Positions 11,410 to 23,491 of a stretch of 64,000 nucleotides of DNA are shown piece by piece. The stretch is taken from positions 335,032,409-335,096,408 of the forward strand of contig CM022299.1 of the NCBI GenBank assembly GCA_011799875.1, read 5' to 3'. The position numbers were made by a program, and so were the translations under genes. Every line of letters begins with the position of its first letter. Within the stretch, counting starts at the first letter, position 1. A model generated the notes under the pieces. That model was not told the origin of the DNA, did no database searches, and was given only the letters and a program-made list of their open reading frames with translations. The stretch is from Thinopyrum elongatum (Eukaryota; Streptophyta; Magnoliopsida; Poales; Poaceae).

Positions 11410-14400
11410 ATGCCGCCCAAGGCCAGCAAAGGCAAGGGCACGGACAAGGAGTCGAAGGCTGAAGTTCCGGAAAGCAAACTGGTGAAGATGCGGAAGAGGC
11501 TCGTCGTCTTCCCTCCGATGCTCGACGCCGAAACCTTGAAGGGACGATACCAATGCATGTGGGCGAAGGGAACACAAGCTCACCCCGCCACACGCGTAAT
11601 CCCAGGTGCTAGTTCCAAAGGCGGATCGGACAGATACCCCTTCTTCACTGCGTACTTTTATTGCGGGCTCTGTCCACCTTTTTCCGATTTCTTCAACGAC
11701 ATCATGTATACATACGGCTTCCGCCTTCTTGATTTCACGCCGAATGCCGTATTTTGCATGTCGATCTTTGCCCATCTTTGTGAAAATTTCGCCAGCGTGA
11801 TCCCCAATTCTGCTCTTTTCCGCCACTATTTCTATCCTCGAATCAAAAAGGGAGAGGCTCTCTCTGGATCTATTGCTTGGATTCCAAGGGCCTGGAACAA
11901 AGAGATATACCCAGATGGAGTTTACCGCGAAAAGTGGGACGAGTGGCGGGCCGAATGGTGCTGGATCCAGGAAGCAGATCCTCATCCTTTTTGCCATCCC
12001 CGGCGATAGAAGGTGGTCCGCGGCAAGGATTGGGGCGATCTCGCCGCAGAAGACGAGAAGCTCACAATCGCCACTACCAGGATCCTCCGCTTGAAGGCTG
12101 CCGGGCTGACAATGGAGATGATCGGCTTCGACTTCCTCCGCCGCCGCATCGCCCCTCTGCAGAATAGGGGGAGGCCAGCCTGGGAGTATAAGAACGCAGC
12201 GGATGTCATGAGGCTGCGCCCCGGGCTGAACAACAACTTGACTATTATGCAGCTTGGCGCTCTCCGCCAGAAGTTATTCCAGCGCGAAGACAAGCACCGG
12301 CTGCCGGCAAGGATCGTCCCCTTGTGCAACAACTCTGCACTGGGGTCGATCATTGCCTTCTTGCCGATGTTCAATGCCCACGGCCTTGACCCGACCTAGG
12401 TCGAGCCAAGCGAGGAAGAAGCACAAAAATTCTTCGACAATCTGACGGAGAAGCCTGTCCGGCAAGAGTCAGATCTTATTCGCGCCACCACAGATCGGGA
12501 GGTAGCATACATTGCTACCAGAGTGGAGGAAGCGAATCTTGCCGCGGAGGCCGGCAGCGTTGGCTTCACAGAGTGGGAAGCCAGTGATGCAGAGGTGGTG
12601 GTGGAGGCAAAACCTGCCGAGGAGAGCAAGGTTGCCGAGGAAGAAGGCGGCGCAGTCGCTGAAAGCTCATCCGGCGACGACACGGCCGAAGAGGAGACGC
12701 GAGAAGAGCCCTCGCCCCCGAAGAAGACAAAGCGTGTCCTTCGGAAAGCCGCATCGGGCGTCCCGGCAAGCCAGCCTACATCGAGCGGCGAATCCCCCGG
12801 CAAGAAAGTGGCCGGCAAGACCGGACCGCGGCAGGGGGCCCGTCAACAGCCCGCGTGGCGCGCGAGACCCACACCAGCGGCCACCGCCGGAGCGGCAGGA
12901 GGGTCTCGCGCAATCGTGCCAGAAGCTGCCCCGGCGCCTGCCATAGCCAAGCGGCCCAGGACCCCTCCTCCGCCTCCCCACTCAGACACCGCAATGGAGG
13001 TCGACTTCGACATCTCCGGCTTCAGTCCGGAGCGAGAGGAAGAAGAGTGAGTACCTGTCACAACTTCCACCTTCCAATCTGCATCAGTCTTACTGACTTA
13101 CTTGTATTGTTTCTGCAGTGACACAGAAACCTTGCTGGAGAGGATGGCGAAGAGGTCAAGGACTTCTACGGGCGACGAGCCCCCGGCAGGCTCCACTAAC
13201 GTGCCAGAGACCGTCATCGTGAGCCCGGAGCCTAGTCCTCAACACAGCCCCCAGTGCAACCCCCAGCACAGCCCCCAGCGTAGGTTCATTGTCCCTTTTT
13301 CTGTTGGCTGGTGCCGAGGCTTCCATTCTTGTCGCTGATATCTTTGGGTTCGCAGGAGAAGAACGGCAACAAGGAGAAGATTGCCCCATTGTGCCTCCTT
13401 CATCGACCGCTCCGCCCACAAGCACATCTCCGGCAAGAGATCCTGCCGACGAGCCTGTCCGGATTGAGGAGGAGCCGACAAGCACGGACTCCGGCAACCC
13501 ACCCCCGGCAACCGGAGTTGCTGGGAGAGGCGAAGCCACCTCTCGACAGCCCGACGCAGGTACTCGATCGCCTCAGAGTGCTAGTTATTCTTTTTCCCTT
13601 ACTTCTTTATCTTTGATCACTTCAAACTTCAATCCTTGATCTTATTCTGTTTTCCTTCTTCGTCCTTCAGAGTTCCCTGTGATGGAACATATGGACGTCA
13701 ACGTTGTGATCGAGGAGACCGCCAGGGATGCTGCCGCCGAAGCAGACAGGATCGCTGCCAGCGAGGCCACCAAGGATGACGTTGTCGAGGCTGGTGGTGC
13801 TCTTGACGGGGAGGCCGCCAAGACAGCACAAGAGGAAACCGCCGAGGAACCTGCTGAAGGGGGCGACAGGGAGGCTGAGGACTGCACTGATAGCATTCCT
13901 GCCACAGGAGCGCCAGGCGCTACACCGGCCACAGAGCCCCCTGTCACTGGTGAGGCGGCCACTGAAGACCAGCCATCAGCATCTGAAGGCCCCTCATCCA
14001 GCAAGTACCTCAAGGTTGGCGAGAACCTGTTCATCAACTTGCCGGGGACGGCAAGCGCTGGGGCACCAACCGAAGGAGAAGTTTTCGAAGAAATCATCGC
14101 TGCTGCCGGGCTTGAAGTTGTCGACGATCCCAGCACTAGCAGCGGCAAATCTGAAGAGGATCAGCTCCTTCAGGCCATGGGCGAGAACTTCCACAAACTC
14201 CAGGCTCTCCATCGCACCCGGAAAGACAAAGCGGACTCCAGAATGGCAGTTGTTGAGGCGGCCGAAGCAGATTTCCAAAGGCGCGTCGCACAAATGCAGA
14301 TCTGGCACACCGAGGCCCTCCAAGAGTTGGTTGCCGGCCGGGAACAAGTGAGCCAGCAGTGGAATGAGATCCTCCTGAAGCAATCAGACATGGAGAAGGC

Positions 14401-15365
14401 GCATGATGAAGCTATTCAAAGGATTGCTGCCGAAGATGCCCTCCTGACGGGGCGCCGCGTTGCTCTTGATGCTCATGAGGAAGATCTCACTGCTCGTGAG
14501 CAGGCGCTCGCCGCCAAGCTTCGCAGCAAGGATGAAGACATTGAAAATTTTGTCGCGCGGCGGACCCAGGAGCTGGAGCAGAAGCACAAGGAGGCGCTCG
14601 AAGCTCTAACTGCAAGTCACACCGGCAAGCTCAAGGAGGCCGTCGATGCTGCCGAAGTTGCAGAGGCCGCCAAGAACGAGCTGAGCGACAAAGTGAAGAG
14701 GCTGGAGACAGATCTTGATGAGCATGGCAAGGAGCTCTCGACGCTCAAGGGGGACAGGGAAAAAACCCTCCACTCCTTGGCGGAGATGCAAGTCGCCCTG
14801 TCCGACAAGACCAAGCAGCTCCTCTGCGGCTGATGATATTGCGGTTCTGGAGCTGAAGCTGACCACGCTGCAGAAATCTCTCGAGGCCGGCAGGGCCCGT
14901 GAGAAGGCTCTACTCAAGGATCTCCAAGGAGAGAGGAACCTGCTTAAGAGCGCCGCCGCTGCCCAGAACGAGTACGAGAAGGGAGTGGAGATCTGGACTG
15001 GTCGTCTCATCGCTGCCGCGGAGAAGCTTACCGCAGAACTGTCAACCATGGGCTTGTCGAACTTCAGATATTCTTCCAAGGAAAGAATATCCCCAAGCGC
15101 GAGATTGACGATGTTCTTTGAAAGCATCATCAACGCGTTGAGGGCGCTCCAGTCTAGCCGGGCGACCCAACTGGCGAACGAGACTCGCCGGCTTTGCCGG
15201 GCCGTCCTTCGCAAGGTGCTCCTCAAGGTGGTGCACAGCAATCCCGGCATCGACCTCTCCAGCGCACTCGGCCACCTGCCAAAGGATGCAAATGTTGAGG
15301 CGCTTGAGAAGTGCATCGCGCCGATCCTTGAGAAGGTGGACTCCATCAAAAGGATCGAAGGCTAG
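11410..15365 (+). pseudogene. Spliced antisense gene of B, 'putative gypsy-type transposon' (PF04195-like) protein
   Basis: The gene runs opposite to gag-pol. Four exons fit: 11410-13046, 13119-13279, 13356-13559 and 13671-15365. Each junction has GT..AG borders and keeps the reading frame, giving about 1,230 residues. The N-terminal part has the PF04195-like block (YPFFTAYFYCGLCPPFSDFF, TYGFRLLDFTPNAVFCMSIF, SALFRHYFYPRI), residues about 75-145. The middle is alanine/glutamate/proline-rich and low in complexity. Residues from about 800 on are a long coiled coil with repeated EA/EK heptads. The function of this family is unknown. Two TAG stops (12007-12009, 12397-12399) interrupt exon 1 in frame, and a frameshift lies near 14820. 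The convergent pol gene ends 817 bp away. Confidence 0.75.
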
Positions 15366-16181
15366 CGCAGGGATTGAGTGCTTCCCTTTTATTCTTGCCG
15401 CCATCATCTCATGTAAAAGACAGTTAAGTCTCGAGTTAGGACTGCGGCAACTCATGGATGTAATATAATTTAACTATGTTTTGGCTCATGCTAGCTACTT
15501 TCCTTGTCTGATTCCTTTATGTATGGAGTTCATCCTACACTTACTGAAAAACTTGTCGGCGCGCAACCTGCCGCGAGCGCTGGGTGCGGGACTTCAGCAG
15601 CCTGCCGGAGGTGCAGCGGCCGGCAAGACTCCTTGGCGTTCTCAGTGCAGCCACTTAAATTATTGAGCGGACTCGAAACAAAATAAGGGCGCAACTGATT
15701 ACAACAAGGGTTCCTTCGCGTGCAGATTTTCCATACAAGGGTCGAAATCGTCCAAGGAAATAACTTGGTAATAAAAGAAAAACTTGCTCTGAGTTTTTAG
15801 GACTTAGCCTTCTGTCTTTGTCCTTCCTCCGGCAAGCATACGATTCCGAACGTCACCAACTGGTATTCATGTCTCCTTTCCCCCCCCCCGGCAAATGTGC
15901 ACGCGAGGAATCCTTCTGTCTTTAAGAAAAAGAAAGAAGAGAAAATGAAGAGATGAAACCTTGGCGGTTCGTTAGAACTTACCGGGATCAGGTGTTACAC
16001 ATCATCTTAGACAAACATGCATATATGAATGTGAACATGAGAATCAATAAGGAAAAGTATAACACTTAAATTTATTCATCTGTGCTCAGGGTCTGCGCCT
16101 GGCTCTGTACAAAGGATCACATGCCTTGCCGGTAAGACTTGTACAAAAAGGTGGTTGCCGGGAGCCCCCGGCAACCGCGCC
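15366..16181. other. Spacer between the convergent genes of B
   Basis: No ORF is supported. It contains the 3' end of the antisense gene (ATGTAATATAA near 15460) and, at about 15550-15730, a module with TTGTCGGCGCGCAACCTGCC, GAGCGGACTCGA and TTCCTTCGCGTGCAG. Diverged copies of this module recur about four times in the internal region of E. Confidence 0.6.
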
Positions 16182-19100
16182 TTATGGATAGAACTTGCGA
16201 AGATGTTCGATATTCCAGGAATTACTCACTGGAACGCCATCTTCGGTCTCCAGGCGGACAGCGCCAGGCCTGGTGACTCGTACTACCTGATAAGGGCCTT
16301 CCCACTTTGGCGTCAACTTGTTTGAATTCTTGGCGGACTGAATCCGTCGAAGAACAAGGTCGCCTTCCTCAAGGCTTCAGGCATGAACTTTGCGGCTATG
16401 ATAGCGGCGCAAAGCTTGCTGGTAGCGTGCAGCTCGCACAGCAGCTTGAAGACGATTCTCCTCAAGGAGCACAGCGTTATCTTGCCGCAGTTGCTCTTGC
16501 TCGAGCTCATCATAAGCGAGCACTCGAGGAGATCCGTATATGAGTTCCGTGGGGAGAACTGCTTCCGCTCCATACACTAGAGCGAAGGGCGTCTGGCCGG
16601 TGGCTCGATTTGGTGTCGTTCTGATTGACCAAAGAACCGCCGGCAACTCATCAATCCAGCGTCTTCCGCACTTTTTCAGCCTGTCAAAAGTTCTGGTCCT
16701 GAGACCGCGCAGCACTTCAGCATTGGCCCTCTCCGCTTGGCCGTTGCTTCTCGGGTGAGCAACAGAGGCAAAACAAATCTTGCCGCCAAGGTCTTGGACG
16801 TACTGCATGAAGGTGCGACTTGTGAACTGCGTGCCGTTGTCGGTGATGATCCTGTTAGGCACACCAAAACGGCAAACAATTCCTTTGAAGAACTTGACAG
16901 TCGACTGCGCTGTCACCTTCCTCACTGCTTCCACCTCCGGCCACTTTGTGAACTTGTCGATAGCAACGTACAAGTACTCAAAGCCCCCGGCAGCACGGGG
17001 GAAAGGGCCCAGTATGTCGAGCCCCCAGACCGAAAATGGCCAGGAGAGAGGGATTGTTTGAAGAGCTTGAGCTGGCTGATGTAATTTCTTCGAATGAAAC
17101 TGGCACGCTTCACACCTGGTTACTAGTGCAGTCGCATCCTGGAGGGCGGTGGGCCAAAAGAAACCTTGCCGGAATGCTTTCCCGGCAAGCGCTCTTGACC
17201 CTATGTGAGAGCCACACATGCCCCCATGTATCTCTGCCAACAGCTCTAGTCCATCTTCCCGAGGAATGCACTTCAATTTCACACCGTTTGGTCTCTTTCT
17301 GTACAGGATGTCATCGACGAACTTGTACATAACAGACCGACGGGCTACTCTCTCCGCTTCTTCTTGTTCCTCAGGGAGTTCACCTGTCTGAAGGAAATGG
17401 ACAATATGCTGTGCCCATGCTGGAGCCTGAGGCTCGACAACTAGGACTAAAGGCATCTCGTCCGCCGGGGGAACATTTGTCTCGACAGCAAGGGCCTGAG
17501 GCCCTGCCGGAGCCTGTTGTTCCCCGGCAGGCGTGTCGATCCCGGCAACTTCCTTGCCGGCGGCTCCAGGGAGCTCTGCCGGGAAGTACTGGCCAGAGTT
17601 CAACTTTCTTCTCTTTTCTTGCCGCATCAATGGCGCCACGGATGGTTGAGTCAATTGGAGCACAAAAGTTCCTGGTTCCACAGGCAACTTGAGGGCAGCA
17701 CGCTTTGACAGGTCGTCAGCAATATTGTTCTCGGCACGAGGAATGTGCTCCATTTGGAGACCGTCAAAGCGCTCTTCCAATTTCCTCACTTCATCTACGT
17801 AGGCCTGCATCAATGGGCTTTGATAGTTCTTGTTGACCTGCCTGACGACAAGCTGTGGATCACCTTTGATAATGAGCTTTTTGATACCAAGGTCTGCCGC
17901 GATCCTGAGACCGGCAAGCAAACCTTCGTACTCTGCAGTGTTGTTGGTTGAACTCTCCAGGGGAAAATGCATTTGGACTACATACTTGAGGTGCTCTCCG
18001 GTGGGTGCGACAAGCAGCACGCCAGCACCGGCGCCTTGCAGCGAAAAAGCCCCGTCAAAGTACATAACCCATTGCTCATCGATTTCCTTGCCGGGGAGAC
18101 TTGTTTCTTGAACTTCTTCGTCTGGCGTCGGGGTCCATTCTGCAATGAACTCCGCCAAGGCCCTGCTCTGAATTGTGGAAGTACTTTCAAACTTAAGACC
18201 AAAGCTGGACAGCTCCAACGCCCACTCCACGATCCTGCCGGTTGCCTCCGGATTTTGCAAAATCCGTTGCAACGGAAAGCGAGTGACGACGGTGATCTCA
18301 TGTGCTTGAAAATAATGGCGCAGCTTTCTTGAGGCCATAAGGAGGCCGAAAAGCAACTTCTGCACACCAGAATATCTTGATCTAGCCCCTTGTAAGAGGG
18401 AGCTAACAAAATAAACTGGGCGCTGCACCACCTTTTTCTTCTGCACGGGCTCTTCTGTTTGCGCAGATCCTGTCTCGCCGGGATCAACCCTCGCCGGGGA
18501 AGATCTTGCCGCGTCACTTGGCGGTCTTGCCGCTGGTGTTGCTTCCTCATCAGCTTCTCTCTGCGCCACCAGCGCAGCACTAACCACTTGATTTGTTGCC
18601 GCCAGATACAGCAGCAACGGCTCTTGTGGTTTAGGTGCGACTAGCGTCGGCGGAGAAGAAAGGTATTTCTTCAAATCTTGCAGCGCCGCCTCCGCTTCCG
18701 GAGTCCATTTCATTGGACCTGCCTTCTTCAAAATTTTGAAGAAGGGCAGGGCACGCTCAGCAGATTTGGAAATAAACCTGCTTAGAGCAGCAACACAGCC
18801 GGCAAGACGACGCACATCCTTGACGCGTCTCGGCACTTCAATTTGCTCAATGGCTCTGATCTTGTCGGGGTTAGTTTCGATTCCGCGGCAAGATACAAAG
18901 AATCCGAGGAGCTTGCCGGAAGGAACACCGAACACGCACTTCTCAGGATTGAGCTTCAAGTTGATCTTGCGCAAGTTCGCAAATGTTTCTTCTAAGTCTT
19001 GAATGAGCATTGCTTTATCCTTAGTTTTGATCACTATATCATCCATATACGCCTCCATATTTCTATGGAGTTGTGGCTCAAAACCAATCTGGATTGCTCT

Positions 19101-19631
19101 GGCAAATGTTGAACCAGCACTTTTCAACCCGAAAGGCATTCGTATAAAACAATACGTACCACATGGGGTGATAAAGGCGGTCTTCTCTTCATCTTCCTTT
19201 GCCATAAAAATCTGATGATACCCTGAATAGGCATCAAGGAAGGACAGGAGATCACAACCAGCGGTGGCATCCACAATCTGGTCGATGCACGGCAAGGGAA
19301 AAGGATCTTTTGGACAAGCTTTATTGATATCTGTATAATCGATACAAAGCCTCCATTTCGCGTTCGCTTTCCGCACTACAACCGGATTGGCCAACCAGGT
19401 TGGATGAAGCACTCCTTTGACCAGTCCTGCCGCCTCCAGCTTCTTAATTTCTTCGGCGATGAACTCTTGCCGCTCCAAAGCCTGTTTCCTCACCCTTTGC
19501 TTGACGGGCCGCGCATGAGGACAGACAGCAAGGTGGTGCTCAATTACTTTCTTGGGAACACCGGGGATGTCAGACGGTTGCCATGCAAACACGTCGACAT
19601 TCGCCCGCAGGAAAGCAACGAGCGCGCTTTC
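16182..19631 (-). pseudogene. pol of B: reverse transcriptase, two RNase H domains, integrase
   Basis: This is the C-terminal half of the gag-pol frame that begins at 22526. RT shows VRKANAKWRLCIDYTDINKA, MPFGLKSAGSTFARAI and the catalytic AYMDD box at about polyprotein residue 1160. A first, retroviral-type RNase H follows in which the usual catalytic aspartate region reads LLLYLAATNQVVSAAL. A second RNase H starts with VMYFDGAFSLQGAGAGVLL and has NNTAEYEGLLAGL; this duplication marks the Tat lineage. Integrase keeps D (GLDILGPFP), D (ITDNGTQFTSRT) and E (AERANAEVLRGL). In-frame TAG at 19632-19634 and TGA at 16377-16379 interrupt it; beyond the latter the frame stays open to the natural TAA at 16182-16184, including KLTPKWEGPYQVV. 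It would work only with read-through or help in trans. Confidence 0.9.
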
Positions 19632-21038
19632 CTATTTGTCATCTAGGGTGGAACTTATGGTGAAAGTTCCCCCCGTTCCGTCCTCCCTGGCAGGCACCTT
19701 CTTGGTTTTCAGCGGGGCAGCCTTGGACTTCTTGTTCTTGCCGGTGGAACTCTCTGGCACGTCCTCGACGGAAGCGCAGCACTCCGAGGAGGTGCGCTTG
19801 CCGGAGTTGGCGCCAAGGTTCCTGCCGGTCTTCTTCTTCCCCCCGGGAGTTCCAGCGGCAGGAGCAGATGCCTTGATGGCAGGTGCTGCAACTGCTTCCC
19901 GGTAAAGTTGGCCGGCACAGATGAGCGCATCCTTCTTATCGGAATGGATAGTGATGACGCTCAACGGCCCAGGCATCTTCAAGACGTTGTATGCGTAGTG
20001 TGATGCCGCCATAAACTTAGCCAGCGCTGGCCGACCAAGGATCCCATTGTATGACATGGGGATCTTGGCGATATCAAACACCACCTTTTCGGTCCTGAAG
20101 TTAAGCTCGCTGCCAAATGTTACCGGCAGCGTGATCTTGCCCTTAGGCTGGGTTCTTCCCTGGTTGACCCCTTGAAACGTACCCATTTCCTCGAGGTCTT
20201 CGTCGGGAATCTGAAGCTTTGTGAGCACATCTGGTGAGATTAACTTTAGGCCGGCCCCGCCGTCAACTAACATCTTCGTCACCTTGAGGTTGCAAATTGT
20301 TGGGGAAACCAACAATGGCAAGCACCCGACCGCAGTTGTGCGATCAGGGTGATCCTCGGCGTCAAAGATGATAGGCGTGCTGGACCACTTCAGAGGCCTA
20401 CATGCATCGGGGGATGGCTCTGCCGCATTAACCTCCCGCATCCACTGTTTAAGTTGGCGGTGGGAAGAATGCAGCGAGGCACCCCCATCAATGCACATAG
20501 CCTCCGTAGCCTTCTGGAATTCCTGCTCACTGGATTCGTCATCTTCTTCATCATCATCTATTTCTTTATCTCGGCCCCGAGCGGGCCGATCCTTCTGCTG
20601 CTTGGCCTTGCCGCGGCGACCTCCTCGGCCACCACGTTTCTTGCCGGACCCCTCAGCACCATCTTGGGCCTTCTCCTTATCTCGCCTCTCGTATTCGGCC
20701 TTCTGCTTCTCGGCAAGCTGCTCAACTTGCCGGCAGTCCTGGAGATCGTGGCCCTTAGTGCGATGGATCTTGCAATACTGCTTGCCGGAGTTCTCCGACT
20801 TATCGGCAGCCGCCAAGGCCTGACAAGAAGGGCACCCGGCAAGATCCTTGCCGGGGTCACCAACCTTGGCCTTCTTGGCGGCGCCAGGGTTGCCGGATTC
20901 CTCGACGGCAAGCACGGCCTTGCCTCCGCGCTTCCTATTCCGCCGCCGGCCTTTCCTTGACGGAGCCGCGGCATCTTCTTCTTCTGAGTCGCCTGTCGCA
21001 CCAACAACTTCACCGGGGAGTTTCCTCCCCTCTTCAGC
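19632..21038 (-). pseudogene. gag C-terminus and aspartic protease of B
   Basis: This segment lies in the same frame as gag and pol, between two nonsense codons (TGA 21039-21041 and TAG 19632-19634). It first encodes a basic, lysine/arginine-rich stretch, then a CKIHRTKGHDLQDC knuckle of the C-x2-H-x4-H-x4-C form at about polyprotein residue 584, which should bind nucleic acid. A highly charged linker follows. The retropepsin core is MLVDGGAGLKLISPDVL at about residue 755, with D-G-G-A in place of the common D-T/S-G, and ILGRPALAKFMA as the flap-side ILGR motif. No separate start is needed; continuity with gag argues for one polyprotein. Confidence 0.85.
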
Positions 21039-22526
21039 TCAAGCACACTTGTCGGCCAAAGTGTAAAGCTCGGCAATACTCCTGTCTTTGTTCATTGCCA
21101 GCTCTTCCCGCATCCTGCGGTTATGCACGTTCTGATGGAACGCGCTAATGACAGCGGCAGGATGAACATCAGGAATATTGTACCGCACCCGGCTGAATCT
21201 CTGCATAAACTTGCGTAGGGACTCGCCCTCCTTCTGAGGGATGATGTGCAAATCACTTTCTTGGCCAGGAGCTTGGTGGCCTCCAACAAAGGCGCCAACA
21301 AACTGATGGCACAGATCTGACCAGCAAGAAATAGAATCCTCTGGCAGATGCATCAACCACGACCTAACGTTGGGTTTGAGCACCAACGGGAAGTAGTTGG
21401 CAAGTATCTTGTCATCTCGGCCCCCGGCAGCTTGCACCGCAATGGTGTAGATGCTCAGGAACTCCGAGGGATGGGTCTTGCCATCATATTTCTTCGGGAC
21501 CTCTGGCTTGAAGGTTCGGAGATTGGGCCACTGGACTTGCCGCAGCTCACGGGTAAACGCTGGAGGTCCTACCTCGTAAGGCAAGTCTCCTACATTCCCT
21601 GGCGCGGGCTCGTCGACAACTGGCCCCGCGTGCTTATCAGACTGATAGCGTGCTTCCCATCGCCGCTCGATGGTTGTTCGAGCGTCCTCCTTGCCTCGTT
21701 CCTGGAGAACCAGACGCTGATCACGGCGCATCCGTGGATCGGACGACGCCGTGGAAACTTCTTCATGGCGGTCGACTTGCTGAGTCGTCGACCGCTGCTG
21801 ACGCCGCGGAGGAGAGTGCACGGTAGTTGCACCACCTCTGGTTTTCTCTGCACCGGCTCGTGTCGGATCGATGGGCCTCCGCTGAGAGGGCCCTGCCTCT
21901 TGTGGTCCATCCTTGTTAGCGAAGCCGATAAGGCTCTGGATAGTAGCTCGCCACTCCTCCATCTTCTCCGGAGCGGGAGGAAAATCGAGGAGCAGCTGTG
22001 CACGTGCCAAGGCTTCTTCTCGCGTAGGTGGCGGCGACAAGTGCGAGGTGCGTGAGGTGCTCTGACTCCTAACCAAGTTAGAAGGAGCACCGCCACAGTC
22101 ACGCGACCGCGCGCCACCTTCGCCGGCAGCTCGGTGTGCATGCTGGTCCCGCGCATCTTGGGATCTATGCGCAGAAACCTTTTCGTGAGGACGCCCCGAA
22201 CCACCAGCACCATGATGTCGCTCATCTCGCACGACCTGAGCAGGTTGCGAGGCTCGCGCCGGCGCGGGAGCTCCAGCAGGCGCTCTTCGATCTCTAGAGT
22301 TTGTTGTGCCACCCGTAGGCAACATAGCGCCATCTCTAGATCCAGCGACGCGCAAGTTACCACTGCCACTGCGAACGATACCGCTCGCTTGGCTTGGGTC
22401 ACCAGAACGCCGCGGGGGTTCTAGTCCTCTTCCTTCTGCACCCACACCATCGCCTGTCTGCGAAGGCGCGGGCAAAACGGACCCGGACGGTTGTGCTGCC
22501 GCAATGTTCTTCTTCTTGGGCGGCAT
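21039..22526 (-). pseudogene. gag of B (ends at an in-frame TGA)
   Basis: The structural protein starts at ATG 22526 (MPPKKKNIAAA), 64 nt after the primer site region on the element's sense strand. The first 320 residues are low-complexity, rich in R, S, G and A. From about residue 330 comes the retrotransposon gag domain: LRTFKPEVPKKYDGKTHPSE, FLSIYTIAVQAAGG, VRSWLMHLPEDSISCWSDL, EGESLRKFMQRFSRVR and VISAFHQNVHNRRMREELA. The TGA at 21039-21041 falls just after LADKCA, where the downstream frame continues unchanged, so it is most simply a CGA-to-TGA mutation. A programmed read-through stop cannot be excluded from one copy. Confidence 0.9.
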
Positions 22527-22590
22527 GATGATGAAGATGATGAAGGAACTAGGGCGTCAATCACCAGATCAGGTTCACGCAAACCTCAAT

Positions 22591-22610
22591 CCCCCTACCT
22601 GGCGCGCCAA
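22591..22610 (-). promoter_or_regulatory. Primer binding site of B
   Basis: On the minus strand TTGGCGCGCCAGGTAGGGGG begins three bases after the 5' LTR. It has the TGG start expected for pairing with a tRNA CCA end. The identical 20-mer is in E (55596-55615). I cannot name the tRNA with certainty. Confidence 0.7.
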
Positions 22611-22613
22611 AGA

Positions 22614-23486
22614 TGTCGGGGCACGACACCTATGGGATCCCGAGAGATCCCTTTACGATTCGGCGGGGGGAGAGGTATACGCAAAGAGCGGAACCAGTGA
22701 TCGACGCGGGAAGTTTTTACCCAGGTTCGGGCCGCTGATCAGCGTAAAACCCTACTCCTGCTTTGTGTTCTTATTGATGTTCTTGAGCCCAGCCTTCAGG
22801 AGCGCACACAATGAACAGTGCGTTCAAAGGGCAGCTACGCATGCAGAATGGGCCAGAAGTTCTCCTCCCCCTGTAGCAGTTGCCTTGGGCCTCCTTTTAT
22901 ATGCTCAAAGGGGTCTCCACAGTGGCGAAATGTACATACATTGAGGTGTAAAGTAGCTACAGGGTATCATACCTAACCCCTGACGGATTAGGACAAACGC
23001 ATTTAATGCACCGTGAGGTGTCCGTTTAGGTGTCCTCACTTTCTTGGGGATGGAAAAAGGGGCCATCCCATCAGCACCGCTTAAGCTCTCCTCCACTGGC
23101 ACGTTGCCACGCATCCAGAGAAGGACCCAGAATGTCAGACTCGTTACTGTGCCGGAGCGGTGGCATAGTGGCAGAATCTCGCCAGGCGCCGATCCTTGCT
23201 GGGCACCAATCCTTGCCGGGCGCCGAGCTTTGCTGGGAACCAAGCCTTGTCGGGTGCCGAGGCTTGCCGGGCTCCACGGGCCATCCCAGCAAGGATCTTG
23301 CCGGGGAGGCTGGCCTTCGATTACCATCTTTGCTTATTTGCTGATTCTTAGATCTCTGACTTGATGATTTCCTTGATGACTTAAATCGACCTCGAGCTGA
23401 TCCCAGCAAGCCTTGCCGCGAGGACGGCTACAACTGCCCGTGCACAAGTAAGGGGTACTAGTGGCCCAATACTTAGTACACCGACA
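22614..23486 (-). repeat. 5' LTR of B (right copy)
   Basis: An 873-bp LTR with TGTCGG..CCGACA termini. On the minus strand a TATAAAAGGAGGCCC promoter box lies at about 22893-22901, shared with the E LTRs. The distal part is rich in TTGCCGGG motifs. Confidence 0.93.
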
Positions 23487-23491
23487 GTGAT

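Larger units (their letters stand above)
10114..23486 (-). mobile_element. Element B: Tat-lineage Ty3/gypsy retrotransposon inserted in C
   Basis: A complete 13,373-bp element lies between GTGAT target duplications (10109-10113 and 23487-23491). The two LTRs (890 and 873 bp) are nearly identical. The genomic sense strand is minus: primer site, gag, protease, RT, two RNase H domains and integrase run from 22.6 to 16.2 kb. A spliced gene of opposite sense fills 11.4-15.4 kb between pol and the 3' LTR. An antisense downstream gene and dual RNase H are known features of the Tat lineage (Grande/RIRE2-like). All visible inactivating changes in gag-pol are nonsense codons. Confidence 0.93.

Noticed and set aside
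11113..11997. 294-codon minus-strand frame opposite the PF04195-like exon
   Set aside because: It is a shadow of the plus-strand exon; composition follows the complementary codons, and it lies past the end of pol.
12667..13050. Several frames over the GC-rich middle of the antisense gene
   Set aside because: Shadows; only the frame continuous with exon 1 and joined by GT..AG borders was kept.
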